In this document: positions 1-7,995 of the stretch, piece by piece | How the letters are laid out: every line of letters begins with the position of its first letter | Numbering within the stretch: the first letter of the stretch is position 1 | Origin: Elusimicrobiota bacterium | GTDB lineage: Bacteria > Elusimicrobiota > UBA8919 | Length of the DNA stretch: 17,869 nt | Reading direction: 5' to 3' | NCBI GenBank assembly: GCA_003452965.1 | Contig: DMMW01000040.1 | Span: forward strand, 27,577-45,445 | Position numbers and translations under genes: made by a program | Notes under the pieces: generated by a model | Told to the model about the DNA's origin: nothing | Seen by the model: only the letters and a program-made list of their open reading frames with translations | Databases searched by the model: none

Positions 1-54
1 GCTCCTAGAATCATATGGTAAACGTTATAATCCCGATTGTTGTCGGGATGGAGC
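1..54. repeat. Hairpin element with nested stems at the window edge
   Basis: A 7-bp stem (atcccga at 30-36 with tcgggat at 43-49, 6-nt loop) sits inside an outer 5-bp pair (gctcc at 1-5 with ggagc at 50-54). It looks like one of the short GC-rich palindromic repeats scattered between genes in this AT-rich sequence. It may continue to the left of the window. No coding capacity is seen here. Confidence 0.45.
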
Positions 55-128
55 TTCATCTTTATGGCATACCCACCCCTATTTTCATGGGGACGAAACC
101 AGTTTCTGACGATAACATAACTTGATAG

Positions 129-148
129 ATTCCCGTTTGCACGGGAAT
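129..148. repeat. REP-like palindrome, 8-bp perfect stem
   Basis: The arms attcccgt (129-136) and acgggaat (141-148) close a 4-nt loop, followed by gacgg. Perfect short palindromes of this type are typical of extragenic dispersed repeats in many bacterial genomes. A T-run lies only at 165-169, about 16 bases past the stem, so I favour a dispersed repeat over an intrinsic terminator. It lies 53 bases upstream of the first gene. Confidence 0.5.
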
Positions 149-201
149 GACGGACTTTTTAACAATTATGATACAGTCTGCTCTTGTAAGGTGAAGTTAA
201 T

Positions 202-1425
202 ATGACGAGTATAAAATTATCATTATTGCTACTCTTAATGCTTTTTTCGTATAACCGGTGTTTTTCTTTCCCTGATACTAAACTAATAAATAAAGAATAT
301 GAGATGGATATTTTTATGCATTATTACATGCCGGATAAGAATTTTTCATATTTGTTTAGCGAAAATTATTTCAGAATTACCGCAGGGAGCATAAATATTA
401 AACATTTATTCGTCAGCGAGGAATTAAAGATTAGACCGGTACTTATCAATGATAAATTTTGGGCGAGGTTTATTCATAAGCGAACGGAGTCGATTGAAAA
501 TCAAGAAAATTTAAATGAAATTGAGTTTGAGTATTCACCAGTAGAAAATGTTTTTTTGTCTTTCTTAGGAACACCTGAATTTAATAAATATGATATAGAT
601 ATCGGCTGGGCTTTAAGGTATGCAACTAATGAAGCGAATGGTATAAAGATTACATATATTCTGACGGATTTTGATAATAATTATGCTTTTCATAATGGTT
701 CTGTAAATTTGGGATTTTCGAAATTATATAGAAATATACCCAAGAAATACCGTTTTGAAATTAAAAATAATAGGAATTTTTTAAGAAGTTTTTTATTTTT
801 TGAATATAATACAAAGGCAGTATATAATTATGAGGATTTAAATGATTCGTCAAAAAATTATGGTGCTGAAAATAAAAGCTACAGTATTGATACAAATTTA
901 AACTCAAACTTGTATTTTGATTGGAAAATCGGATTAGATTTTAAAATGAAGAAAATGAAAGCTGAGAAAAGTTTTGTATTGACTTCACCCGCGTTGAACG
1001 AAAATTATTCGGAATCAGAGATAAAATATACGATAAGACCTTATATAGAAAAAGGTATTTCGGAAAGTGTTAAAATATTTTCGGGAGTTACATTTATAAA
1101 ACAAGATTATAATATCTTTTATCCGAATCTTATAACAAATAGTTTTGATTTCAAACAGGAAAATATCGGCGGTTTTGCATTATTAAATTACGAATTAGTA
1201 AAGGGATCCGTTTTTGAATTTGGTTATTTGCATAATAATATTGATTGGAGTAAAAATACCGATAGCGATAATAGGAAAGAAAACCGTATAAAATTCGCTT
1301 ATGAACACAAATTCAGGGGAAATACTATGTTAAAATTTATTACAGGTTGGGATTTAGACAAACGCGACTGGGGTAAGTTTGCGATTTTTGACGGAGGGCA
1401 TGTTCAATTGCAGGCAGCATTATAG
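202..1425 (+). CDS. Probable outer-membrane beta-barrel protein (unrecognised family)
   Basis: 407 residues. The N-terminus has a signal peptide: a short charged start, a hydrophobic leucine-rich core at about residues 6-16, and a likely cleavage after about residue 22. The rest is rich in alternating aromatic/polar and charged/asparagine stretches without long hydrophobic helices, which fits amphipathic beta strands. It ends with a typical terminal strand region (FDGGHVQLQAAL). I recognise no enzyme motif. The start is supported by an AAGGTGA ribosome binding site (188-194) seven bases before the ATG. It is the first gene of a run whose second member starts only 10 bases after the stop. The envelope location is inferred from the signal peptide and the amidase downstream. 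It could instead be a secreted beta-rich protein. Confidence 0.6.
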   Translation: MTSIKLSLLLLLMLFSYNRCFSFPDTKLINKEYEMDIFMHYYMPDKNFSYLFSENYFRITAGSINIKHLFVSEELKIRPVLINDKFWARFIHKRTESIENQENLNEIEFEYSPVENVFLSFLGTPEFNKYDIDIGWALRYATNEANGIKITYILTDFDNNYAFHNGSVNLGFSKLYRNIPKKYRFEIKNNRNFLRSFLFFEYNTKAVYNYEDLNDSSKNYGAENKSYSIDTNLNSNLYFDWKIGLDFKMKKMKAEKSFVLTSPALNENYSESEIKYTIRPYIEKGISESVKIFSGVTFIKQDYNIFYPNLITNSFDFKQENIGGFALLNYELVKGSVFEFGYLHNNIDWSKNTDSDNRKENRIKFAYEHKFRGNTMLKFITGWDLDKRDWGKFAIFDGGHVQLQAAL

Positions 1426-1435
1426 TATCATATAA

Positions 1436-2272
1436 ATGAAGAAGAATTATTTTATAATTATATTTTCACTTTTTATTTTATCCGGGTTTTCTTTTTTGAA
1501 TAAAAGTAAAAAAGAATATTGCAAAATTACTTATCATGATAAAACAAAAGTTAATATAGAAAGTATAGGGATAGTACCCGTAATAATAGGATTTGCTACC
1601 ATTAATAATCCCGTAACATATGTGCCGATTCTAAGATCACCGTTTACTATAGTGGATAGTCCAAAAAAATATCATAATTACAAATATGAAAAATTGGTTA
1701 TTGATAGGGAATCCGCGGAAAAAATAAGTGAGATTACATCCGAACATTTTTATACGATATTATCCAAAGAAAAAAGATTTTCCAGGATTGTCCAACCTAA
1801 AAGTATAAAAAATATTATTAGAGATGAGAAAGTGGACTTAAGTAATTTTAAACAAATGTCCGAGCTAAACAATAGTAATGTTTTGGGAAAATTGTCCGAA
1901 ATTGCGGATGAGTTGCAGGTAGACGGTTTATTGATAAGTATAATTAAAAAATGCGAAACTGAGATAGTTTTTCAGAATCTAATATCTATGGGAAGGGAGA
2001 ATTTTGGCGAGCCACAAAAGAGCATGAGTTACTCATATATATTTGAACTTGAAACGGGTATTTTTAGTAATTCATTGAAGAAGATTATCTGGATTGGGGA
2101 GAGCAAAGAATTAAAATCTAACAGGACCCCAAGCCAGGATCAGAATCTGATAATTGCTGTAATAAACAATAAACTTGAAAAATTTTTCAAGAAATTAGTT
2201 CTCGAAAAAGTTTTGAATGATGAACCGGAGTATAAATGCGTATTAAAAATTGTAAATTCATTATCATTTTAA
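1436..2272 (+). CDS. Exported protein of unknown function, possibly CsgG/LpoB-like fold
   Basis: 278 residues with an N-terminal hydrophobic segment (about residues 5-21) that can act as a signal peptide or signal anchor. There is no convincing lipobox: the only nearby cysteine is at residue 29, well past the hydrophobic core. The mature part starts with a strand followed by IGIVPV, and a later segment reads ADELQVDGLLISII. That order (an opening 'I.I.P' strand and a 'VDgll' strand after a helix) resembles periplasmic CsgG/LpoB/TolB-N-like domains, but this is only pattern resemblance. It overlaps the downstream amidase by 37 bases in another frame, so the two are probably translated from one message. 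If the LpoB resemblance is real, a role in peptidoglycan remodelling with the amidase would be plausible. That part is inference. Confidence 0.5.
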   Translation: MKKNYFIIIFSLFILSGFSFLNKSKKEYCKITYHDKTKVNIESIGIVPVIIGFATINNPVTYVPILRSPFTIVDSPKKYHNYKYEKLVIDRESAEKISEITSEHFYTILSKEKRFSRIVQPKSIKNIIRDEKVDLSNFKQMSELNNSNVLGKLSEIADELQVDGLLISIIKKCETEIVFQNLISMGRENFGEPQKSMSYSYIFELETGIFSNSLKKIIWIGESKELKSNRTPSQDQNLIIAVINNKLEKFFKKLVLEKVLNDEPEYKCVLKIVNSLSF

Positions 2273-2919
2273 TTTATCTTATTTTTTCTTGCGTTTTTTT
2301 ATATTCAGTATATAAACCGTCAAGGAAAATAATAGTTTTGGATCCCGGGCATGCGGCAAAAAATTCTAAAGGCAGAATAATTAATTATGGATGCAGAAGT
2401 AAATCGGGTACAAGAGAATTAGATCTTGTTTTAGATATTGCTGAAAGATTAAGCTATAAGTTGATTCAAAACGATATGATGGTATATTTTACCCGCGATA
2501 AAAGACATTTTTGGCGGCATGCAGAAAGCCAGAATGCTGATAATCAAGACCGCGCAGAGTTTGCAAACTCAAAAAATGCCGATATATTTTTGAGAATACA
2601 TTGTAATTGGTCTGTTAGTAGCAAGTGCAGAGGAGTTTCTATTTTATGGTATAAAGATGACTCAAAGGATTTGGCAGAAATAGTTATGGGAGAAATAGAA
2701 AAAACAGGTGTAATCATAGATGGGATTTTCAAAAAGGAACTTGTAGGTTTTAGATATGCGGAAAAACCTTCTATATTAATTGAATTCGGGTATCTTTCAA
2801 ATGAAGAAGACGAAAAACTTTTAAAAGATGATGAATATATAAAAAAGCTGTCAGATGCAATCGTTAAAGGTTTAAAAATATATTTTGAAAAAAAAGACGA
2901 GATTGTCGTAGAAAAATAA
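2236..2919 (+). CDS. N-acetylmuramoyl-L-alanine amidase (Amidase_3, zinc-dependent)
   Basis: 227 residues. Cleaves the amide bond between N-acetylmuramic acid and the stem peptide in peptidoglycan. The N-terminus (about 7-25) is a hydrophobic export signal, and IFSC at 16-19 is a poor lipobox candidate. All Amidase_3 landmarks are present in order: LDPGHA with zinc ligand H39, TRELDL with E61, FLRIHCNW with H122, and IEFGYLSN with catalytic E183, followed by the usual EEDEKLL segment. The protein is a bare catalytic domain without AMIN or SPOR binding modules. Its ATG lies inside the preceding gene (37-base overlap), which suggests translational coupling. Family assignment is firm. Its place in division or turnover cannot be read from the sequence. 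Confidence 0.9.
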   Translation: MRIKNCKFIIILIYLIFSCVFLYSVYKPSRKIIVLDPGHAAKNSKGRIINYGCRSKSGTRELDLVLDIAERLSYKLIQNDMMVYFTRDKRHFWRHAESQNADNQDRAEFANSKNADIFLRIHCNWSVSSKCRGVSILWYKDDSKDLAEIVMGEIEKTGVIIDGIFKKELVGFRYAEKPSILIEFGYLSNEEDEKLLKDDEYIKKLSDAIVKGLKIYFEKKDEIVVEK

Positions 2920-2951
2920 AAAACATTAATAGCACAAAACGTTTAACTAAT

Positions 2952-4709
2952 ATGTATTCTTATCCTGATAAATACGATGTTATTGTAATTGGTGCCGGGC
3001 ATGCGGGTTGCGAAGCTGCGTTGGCATCAGCGCGTATCGGTTTAAAAACATTATTGCTCACAATAAATGCGGACACAATTGCCCAAATGTCTTGTAATAC
3101 CGCAATCGGCGGTGTTGCCAAAGGACAGATTGTCAGGGAAATTGATGCCTTAGGCGGTGAGATGGCAAAAAATACCGATAAAACAGGAATTCAATTCAGG
3201 ATTCTGAACCGCTCAAAAGGACCGGCTGTACAATCGCCTCGTGCGCAGTGCGATAAAAAGCTTTATCAATTCACTATGAAGCATACAATTGAAAAACAGG
3301 ACAACCTTTATTTAAAACAAGCCGAGGTAACAGAAATTCTAACGGACGATAATAAAGCAGTCGGTGTGATGGCCAAACCGTCAATAAAATTTTTTGGGAA
3401 AACAATTATTGTAACTACCGGCACATTCCTTAAAGGACTTATTCATATCGGCGAAACCACCTTCGATTCCGGACGTTCTGGTGAATTTGCAGCGATGCAT
3501 CTTTCAGACTCGTTAAGGGAACTTGGATTTGAAATAAGTCGACTTAAAACTGGGACCCCGCCACGAATAAACGGAAAGAGTATTGATTATTCAGAATGTA
3601 TACCGCAGATGAGCGACATTCCGCCTGTTCCATTTTCTCATTTTACCGAGCAAATTGTACAAAAGCAACTTATCTGCTGGCTTACTTATACAAATGAAAA
3701 AACCCATAAAATAATATCGGATAATTTTCATAGAGCACCGTTATTTTCCGGACAAATAAAGGGTATAGGTCCAAGATATTGTCCTTCAATAGAAGATAAA
3801 GTAAAAAAATTTCCGGAAAAAGGCAGACATCAGATTTTTCTTGAACCCGAAGGATATGATACGGAAGAAATATATTGTAATGGGATTGCAACAAGCTTAC
3901 CGTACGATGTTCAGGCCGAGATGCTTAGAACAATTCTTGGTCTTCAAAAATGTGAAATGGTAAGGCCCGGTTATGCGATAGAATATGATTTTTGTCAACC
4001 GACACAATTAAAACCGACACTTGAAACAAAACTTATTGAAAATCTTTTTTTTGCCGGACAAATAAACGGGACATCAGGCTATGAAGAAGCGGCTGGACAG
4101 GGATTGATAGCAAGTATAAATGCGACAAGCAAAATCAAAAAAATAGAACCGCTCATTCTTGGCAGAAATGAAGCATATATTGGTGTTTTAATTGACGATT
4201 TGGTAACAAAAGGTGTGCTTGACCCGTATAGGATGTTTACATCACGGGCGGAATATAGATTGCTTTTACGCTCTGATAATGCCGATTTACGTTTAATGGA
4301 TTATGGATACAAATACGGTTTGATTGATAAACAAATTTATCAAAAATTTGCGAAATATCGCGAATGCATCCAGGCGAAAAAATATGATTTTGATGAAGAT
4401 TTGACACCATGGACAGTAGCGGCGTTTAAAAACGAAATAGAGATAGAATCAAAATATGCAGGTTACATTAAAAGGCAGATTTCTGATGTTGAAAAGTCTA
4501 AGAAAATAGAAAATAGAAAAATTCCGGAGAATATTGATTATGACAGAATTCCGGGTCTTTTAACCGAAAGCAGGCATAAATTAAAGCAAATTTTTCCAAT
4601 TTCTATAGGGCAGGCATCCAGAATATCGGGAGTGACTCCTGCGGATATTAGTATATTAACGGTTTGGCTTGATAAAAGAAAATATGTAAAAACCGAGATA
4701 GCAAATTGA
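2952..4709 (+). CDS. mnmG: tRNA uridine-5-carboxymethylaminomethyl modification enzyme MnmG (GidA)
   Basis: FAD-dependent subunit that, with MnmE, installs the (carboxymethyl)aminomethyl group at wobble uridine 34 of certain tRNAs. 585 residues. The FAD-binding glycines are in VIGAGHAGCEAA (G14, G16, G19). Further signatures are CNTAIGGVAKGQIVREID, SPRAQCDKK, GRSGE, RLKTGTPPRI, GIGPRYCPSIEDK, NGIATSLP, GQINGTSGYEEAAGQG and TSRAEYRLLLRSDNADLRL. The C-terminal helical part has RIPGLLTESRHKL and IGQASRISGVTPADI. It is somewhat shorter than many homologues (about 620-640), without an obvious lost motif. No strong ribosome binding site precedes the ATG. Its common partner rsmG lies two genes downstream. 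mnmE is not in the window. Confidence 0.97.
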   Translation: MYSYPDKYDVIVIGAGHAGCEAALASARIGLKTLLLTINADTIAQMSCNTAIGGVAKGQIVREIDALGGEMAKNTDKTGIQFRILNRSKGPAVQSPRAQCDKKLYQFTMKHTIEKQDNLYLKQAEVTEILTDDNKAVGVMAKPSIKFFGKTIIVTTGTFLKGLIHIGETTFDSGRSGEFAAMHLSDSLRELGFEISRLKTGTPPRINGKSIDYSECIPQMSDIPPVPFSHFTEQIVQKQLICWLTYTNEKTHKIISDNFHRAPLFSGQIKGIGPRYCPSIEDKVKKFPEKGRHQIFLEPEGYDTEEIYCNGIATSLPYDVQAEMLRTILGLQKCEMVRPGYAIEYDFCQPTQLKPTLETKLIENLFFAGQINGTSGYEEAAGQGLIASINATSKIKKIEPLILGRNEAYIGVLIDDLVTKGVLDPYRMFTSRAEYRLLLRSDNADLRLMDYGYKYGLIDKQIYQKFAKYRECIQAKKYDFDEDLTPWTVAAFKNEIEIESKYAGYIKRQISDVEKSKKIENRKIPENIDYDRIPGLLTESRHKLKQIFPISIGQASRISGVTPADISILTVWLDKRKYVKTEIAN

Positions 4710-4771
4710 GATATAATAATATTTTCGAGTAATCCGCCCTAACTTGTTATTTTTGGTTTATTGGTAATCTT

Positions 4772-6631
4772 ATGTTTTTTTTAATTTATAATTTTATATT
4801 TTTAGTTTATCTTTTTTCAATGTATCCGACAATATCGCCATATCGGGATAGCGGCGATATGATAGTCTCCGCCTTTACACTCGGGATATCCCATCCGTCA
4901 GGATATCCTCTTTATGTTTTGCTTGGCAAAATTTTTGCATTATTAGTTCCTTTCGGCAATATTGCATACCGCATAAATTTAATGAGCGCTGTTTTTGGTG
5001 CATTGGCTTGCGGATTGTTATATCTGCTATTAAAGAATTTGTTTTTATCAAATGAAAAATATGTTCCATCAATAAATGAAAATGAAAAATATTTGATTTT
5101 GATATGTTCTTTGCTGTGTGTTTTAATATTTAGTTTTACTTCTTCTATGTGGTCTTTAAGCATTGTTTCGGAAATGTATTCATTAAATGCATTTTTTACA
5201 GTTTTAGTAATAAGCATTTTATTTTTCATAAATAACTTAATTTTAATTGCATTTATTTTAGGACTGGGTTTAAGTAATCACCAGACGCTTATACTGTTAT
5301 TGCCGGGTTTGTTGCTTTTCATCCTAAAAGTTAAAAAGAATTTTAATTACAGATTAATCAGGCAACTTACAATATTTTTTGCTATAGGTTTTTCCGCATA
5401 TCTATTTTTACCTGTTAGGTCGGCGCAAAATCCGGTTGCCGATTGGGGTAACCCATCAAAATCGTTAAGAAATTTTGTAAGAGTTATAACCCGTGCCGAT
5501 TATGGAAGTATCAGACTTCATCCCGAGAAAAGTCCTACTACGGACATAACTGTAATAATTAAAAACTCATATAATTTTCTGAAAGTTTCAGTTCAACAGT
5601 TTGATATATGGGTTATTCCACTACTTATATTTGGAATATATATAACTATAAAAACAAAAAGATTTTTAATTCTTTTTTTGTTCTGGCTTTTTGCAGGTCC
5701 TATATTTTTTATTGTTTCAAATTTGCCGTTGGAAGATAAAACATCGCTTCCGATATTAGAACCGTATCTTATTATGCCTTTGGTAATATTTATCATATGG
5801 ATTGCGATAGGTATGTATAATCTATCATTAAAAATAAGCCAATTTATCGGTATAAAAATGACAGTTTTTTTATTTACTTTAGCGACAATTTTATTGATAA
5901 TTTTCAATATTAAAAAGATAGATAAAAGATATGAATTTATCGCATATGATTTTTCTAAGGATTTATTAAAAACACTGCCAAATAATTCAATACTATATAA
6001 TCCGGACGATACGACAACATTTACGTTAAAATATCAGCAGGAATGTCTTAATAATAGAAAAGATGTAAAACTTGTCGTATTTTTTAAAACATTTTGGGGT
6101 TATGAACAATTAAAGGAAAAGCATCCCGGAATATTGCCTAAGTATGAAATAAAATCGGGGGTTGAATTAGAAAATACGCTTTTGGCATATAACTATACCA
6201 AATTTCCGCTTTTTTCCGATAATATAGCCAAAATTCCGGAAAAATATAATACTTTACCAAAAGGTCTTTTATACGGCAATGCCGGAATATCCGAAACAAT
6301 ATTTGATTTATATATTGAGCCTAGGATTTCGGGCATAAGCAGATTTTTTACACGACAAATCATAAATTATTATTCTGCCGGTTATAATAACATCGGGCTT
6401 GTATTCAATGACAAAAAATTATATAATAAAAGTATTAAGTTCTTTGAGAAAGCGATTGCTATTGACCCAGAATTGTCGCAGGCATACAACAATTTAGGAG
6501 TAGTATATTGGGAAAAAGGTGATTATAAAAAGGCAGCCGATTATTTTAGGTCTGCAATTCAGTATTCGCCTGATGATAAAGGTGTTAGGCAAAATCTACA
6601 AATGGCAGAAGAAAAATTGGAGCTGAAATGA
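4772..6631 (+). CDS. Polytopic membrane protein, DUF2723 N-terminal part with C-terminal TPR repeats
   Basis: 619 residues. The N-terminal part shows the DUF2723 signature: a first membrane segment, then YRDSGDM (24-30), SHPSGYPLY (40-48) and YRINLMSA, followed by many hydrophobic helices up to about residue 375. DUF2723 proteins have a glycosyltransferase C-like membrane topology and are suspected of transferring sugars from lipid carriers. A soluble region follows, ending in about two TPR repeats (roughly 537-604; NNIGLVF...AIAIDP, AYNNLGVVYWEKGDY). The stop overlaps the next start (ATGA at 6628-6631), so it is coupled to rsmG. It interrupts the usual mnmG-rsmG neighbourhood. The substrate is unknown, and the start is the first ATG ahead of the DSGD motif. 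Confidence 0.75.
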   Translation: MFFLIYNFIFLVYLFSMYPTISPYRDSGDMIVSAFTLGISHPSGYPLYVLLGKIFALLVPFGNIAYRINLMSAVFGALACGLLYLLLKNLFLSNEKYVPSINENEKYLILICSLLCVLIFSFTSSMWSLSIVSEMYSLNAFFTVLVISILFFINNLILIAFILGLGLSNHQTLILLLPGLLLFILKVKKNFNYRLIRQLTIFFAIGFSAYLFLPVRSAQNPVADWGNPSKSLRNFVRVITRADYGSIRLHPEKSPTTDITVIIKNSYNFLKVSVQQFDIWVIPLLIFGIYITIKTKRFLILFLFWLFAGPIFFIVSNLPLEDKTSLPILEPYLIMPLVIFIIWIAIGMYNLSLKISQFIGIKMTVFLFTLATILLIIFNIKKIDKRYEFIAYDFSKDLLKTLPNNSILYNPDDTTTFTLKYQQECLNNRKDVKLVVFFKTFWGYEQLKEKHPGILPKYEIKSGVELENTLLAYNYTKFPLFSDNIAKIPEKYNTLPKGLLYGNAGISETIFDLYIEPRISGISRFFTRQIINYYSAGYNNIGLVFNDKKLYNKSIKFFEKAIAIDPELSQAYNNLGVVYWEKGDYKKAADYFRSAIQYSPDDKGVRQNLQMAEEKLELK

Positions 6632-7782
6632 CTCCAGAATTACTAAAAATTTTTTTAAAAGGTATTCAATTTTTTAAAATAGAAACCACTCAAGAACAAA
6701 TCGGGCAGTTTTCGTTGTTTCTTGAAGAATTAAAAAAATGGAACACAAAATTTAATCTTATAGGTCCTGCGACTGATGAAGAAATAATAACAAAACATTT
6801 TCTGGATTCTTTAAGCATAATACCAGCAATCAAGTCCATTACTAAACAAAATTGTAATATTTTGGATATTGGCACTGGAGCAGGATTCCCGGGCATACCT
6901 TTGAAAATTATGTTACCGGAAAAATCTATAACGCTTTTAGATTCATCAAGAAAAAAAACAGAGTTTTTGAGATATTTAAATAAAAGACTCGGAATAAAAG
7001 CGGAAATAGTTTGTGGGATTGCGGAAGAAATAAATAAAAAAGCAGAGTATAACGAAACGCAGGATATAGTAACAGCAAGAGCAGTAGCAAAGATACATAA
7101 GATTGAAAAATTATGTTTGCCTTTTTTAAAAAAAGGCGGGCTTTTAATTTTACAAATAAGCACAAAAAGCGATATTAAAGAAATAAAAGGAGAGATTATG
7201 GAGAAATTTGAACCGCAGCCAAATATGTTGCCGGGGAGAACAATTGTTACTATAAGAAAGGGAAGTATCCCGTTAAATACAAATAGTAATAGTGAAATTA
7301 TTTTAAAAAAAGAGGTAACAAAATCTTCAGTGAAAACTAATAAAAACAAAAACCGTTATACAGGGTTTACCCTAATTGAATTAATGATTGTTGTTGCAAT
7401 AATTGGTATACTTGCAGCCGTAGCAATTCCTAAGTTCGCACAAATGATAAGAAAAGCCAAGGAAGGTAAAACAAAAGGCGAGCTGGCTAATTTAAGAAGC
7501 GTTGTAACATTATATTTTAGCGAACTGGAAGGTTTTCAATATCCGCAAAATGCCGCTGCTATTACAAATCCGACTGGTCCATTACAAACAAAATATATCA
7601 ATTCTATGCCATCTGTTAAATTAGGGATTTCAGAACATCGCGATACTGCGGATATGGATGATTTTAATGAAGGGGACACTTCAACCGATTTAGGGAATTG
7701 GGGCTATATATCTATTAAAGGAAAGGTATTTGTAAATTGTATACACACTGATACAAGAGGTGAGTTAATAAGCGGTTGGTAA
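6628..7782 (+). CDS. rsmG: RsmG 16S rRNA m7G methyltransferase fused in frame to a type IV prepilin
   Basis: One 384-residue frame with two domains. Residues 1 to about 212 are RsmG, which N7-methylates G527 of 16S rRNA with SAM: the SAM loop ILDIGTGAGFPGIPLK (78-93), LLDSSRKKTEFLRYL, and TARAVAKI (149-156). RsmG normally ends near RTIVTIRKG (204-212). Instead of a stop there is a polar Lys/Asn/Ser/Thr linker (about 213-245) and then a complete prepilin: basic leader, G246 before F247, the GFTLIELMIVVAIIG helix with the conserved Glu at mature position 5 (E251), and a pseudopilin-like C-terminal domain ending at W384. GTG at 7330 (V235) could start a normal 12-residue leader (VKTNKNKNRYTG). 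The nearest purine-rich site (AGAGG, 7311-7315) lies 14 bases before it, longer than ideal. It may therefore be a true fusion, a polyprotein cut by prepilin peptidase, two overlapping in-frame products, or a sequence error that removed a stop. Confidence 0.9.
   Translation: MTPELLKIFLKGIQFFKIETTQEQIGQFSLFLEELKKWNTKFNLIGPATDEEIITKHFLDSLSIIPAIKSITKQNCNILDIGTGAGFPGIPLKIMLPEKSITLLDSSRKKTEFLRYLNKRLGIKAEIVCGIAEEINKKAEYNETQDIVTARAVAKIHKIEKLCLPFLKKGGLLILQISTKSDIKEIKGEIMEKFEPQPNMLPGRTIVTIRKGSIPLNTNSNSEIILKKEVTKSSVKTNKNKNRYTGFTLIELMIVVAIIGILAAVAIPKFAQMIRKAKEGKTKGELANLRSVVTLYFSELEGFQYPQNAAAITNPTGPLQTKYINSMPSVKLGISEHRDTADMDDFNEGDTSTDLGNWGYISIKGKVFVNCIHTDTRGELISGW
7330..7782 (+). CDS. Type IV prepilin / GspG-like pseudopilin, possible internal GTG start
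   Basis: Alternative product of the same frame, starting at GTG 7330: 150 residues with a short basic leader (V/M-KTNKNKNRYTG), cut after the glycine to expose Phe1. Mature residue 5 is Glu, as needed for pilus assembly, followed by a hydrophobic helix of about 20 residues and KFAQMIRKAKEGKTKGELANLRS, the usual amphipathic continuation. The C-terminal domain (NWGYISIKGKVFVN) resembles the pseudopilins common in uncultivated diderm lineages. Prepilins with leaders of 5-25 residues are normal. A leader of 246 residues would not be. The start is inferred from leader length, and the spacing of the purine-rich site (AGAGG at 7311-7315) is long. Confidence 0.45.
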   Translation: MKTNKNKNRYTGFTLIELMIVVAIIGILAAVAIPKFAQMIRKAKEGKTKGELANLRSVVTLYFSELEGFQYPQNAAAITNPTGPLQTKYINSMPSVKLGISEHRDTADMDDFNEGDTSTDLGNWGYISIKGKVFVNCIHTDTRGELISGW

Positions 7783-7826
7783 ATGAATCTTTCTGCAGCA
7801 ACAGACTGCGTTATAATTCCAAAATA

Positions 7827-7894
7827 GTAGTTGCAGAGCAATAGCTCTGCTAAAATATGGCAAAGCTTACACTTTGCTTATGCTTTGCTGCTAC
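7827..7894. repeat. Double-hairpin intergenic repeat
   Basis: Two hairpins lie side by side: gcagagc (7833-7839) with gctctgc (7844-7850), 4-nt loop, and gcaaag (7860-7865) with ctttgc (7872-7877). Outer gtag (7827-7830) can pair with ctac (7891-7894). There is no T-run after either stem, so it is not a canonical intrinsic terminator, although it lies between the pilin stop and the tRNA. The rest of 7783-7918 shows no coding potential. Confidence 0.4.
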
Positions 7895-7918
7895 AAACCT
7901 CTATACGCTGGTGTTATT

Positions 7919-7992
7919 GGGTTCGTAGCTCAACTGGATAGAGCGAACGGCTTCGAACCGTTAGGTTAGGGGTTCAACTCCCCTCGAACCCT
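7919..7992 (+). tRNA. tRNA-Arg, anticodon TCG
   Basis: A complete cloverleaf can be drawn by hand. Acceptor GGGTTCG (7919-7925) pairs with CGAACCC (7985-7991). D stem gctc/gagc has loop aactggata, which contains GG and A20. Anticodon stem aacgg/ccgtt has loop CTTCGAA, anticodon TCG at 7953-7955. There is a 5-base variable loop, and T stem agggg/cccct with loop ttcaact. Position 73 is T, which is unusual for a bacterial tRNA-Arg (A or G expected). CCA is not encoded. It differs from the tRNA at 14752-14825 at only three positions. It would read CGA and, depending on wobble modification, other CGN codons. Confidence 0.93.
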
Positions 7993-7995
7993 ATA

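Noticed and set aside
129..169. Intrinsic terminator upstream of the first gene
   Set aside because: The T-run begins 16 bases after the stem, too far for a normal intrinsic terminator.
1436..1525. Lipoprotein signal in the 278-residue exported protein
   Set aside because: No cysteine stands at the end of the hydrophobic segment. The only one nearby, residue 29, follows a charged stretch.
4912..5229. Minus-strand open frames opposite the DUF2723 protein
   Set aside because: They are short, overlap a clearly coding membrane protein, and lack ribosome binding sites or motifs.
7119..7137. Perfect T6/A7 palindrome with gcc/ggc ends, terminator-like
   Set aside because: It lies within the coding sequence of the RsmG domain (CLPFLKKGG) and is followed by more of the gene. 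It looks like a codon coincidence.
6690..7349. Open frame of 219 codons on the minus strand opposite rsmG
   Set aside because: It mirrors the well-supported RsmG domain, has a hydrophobic composition expected from antisense of an AT-rich gene, and shows no family motif.
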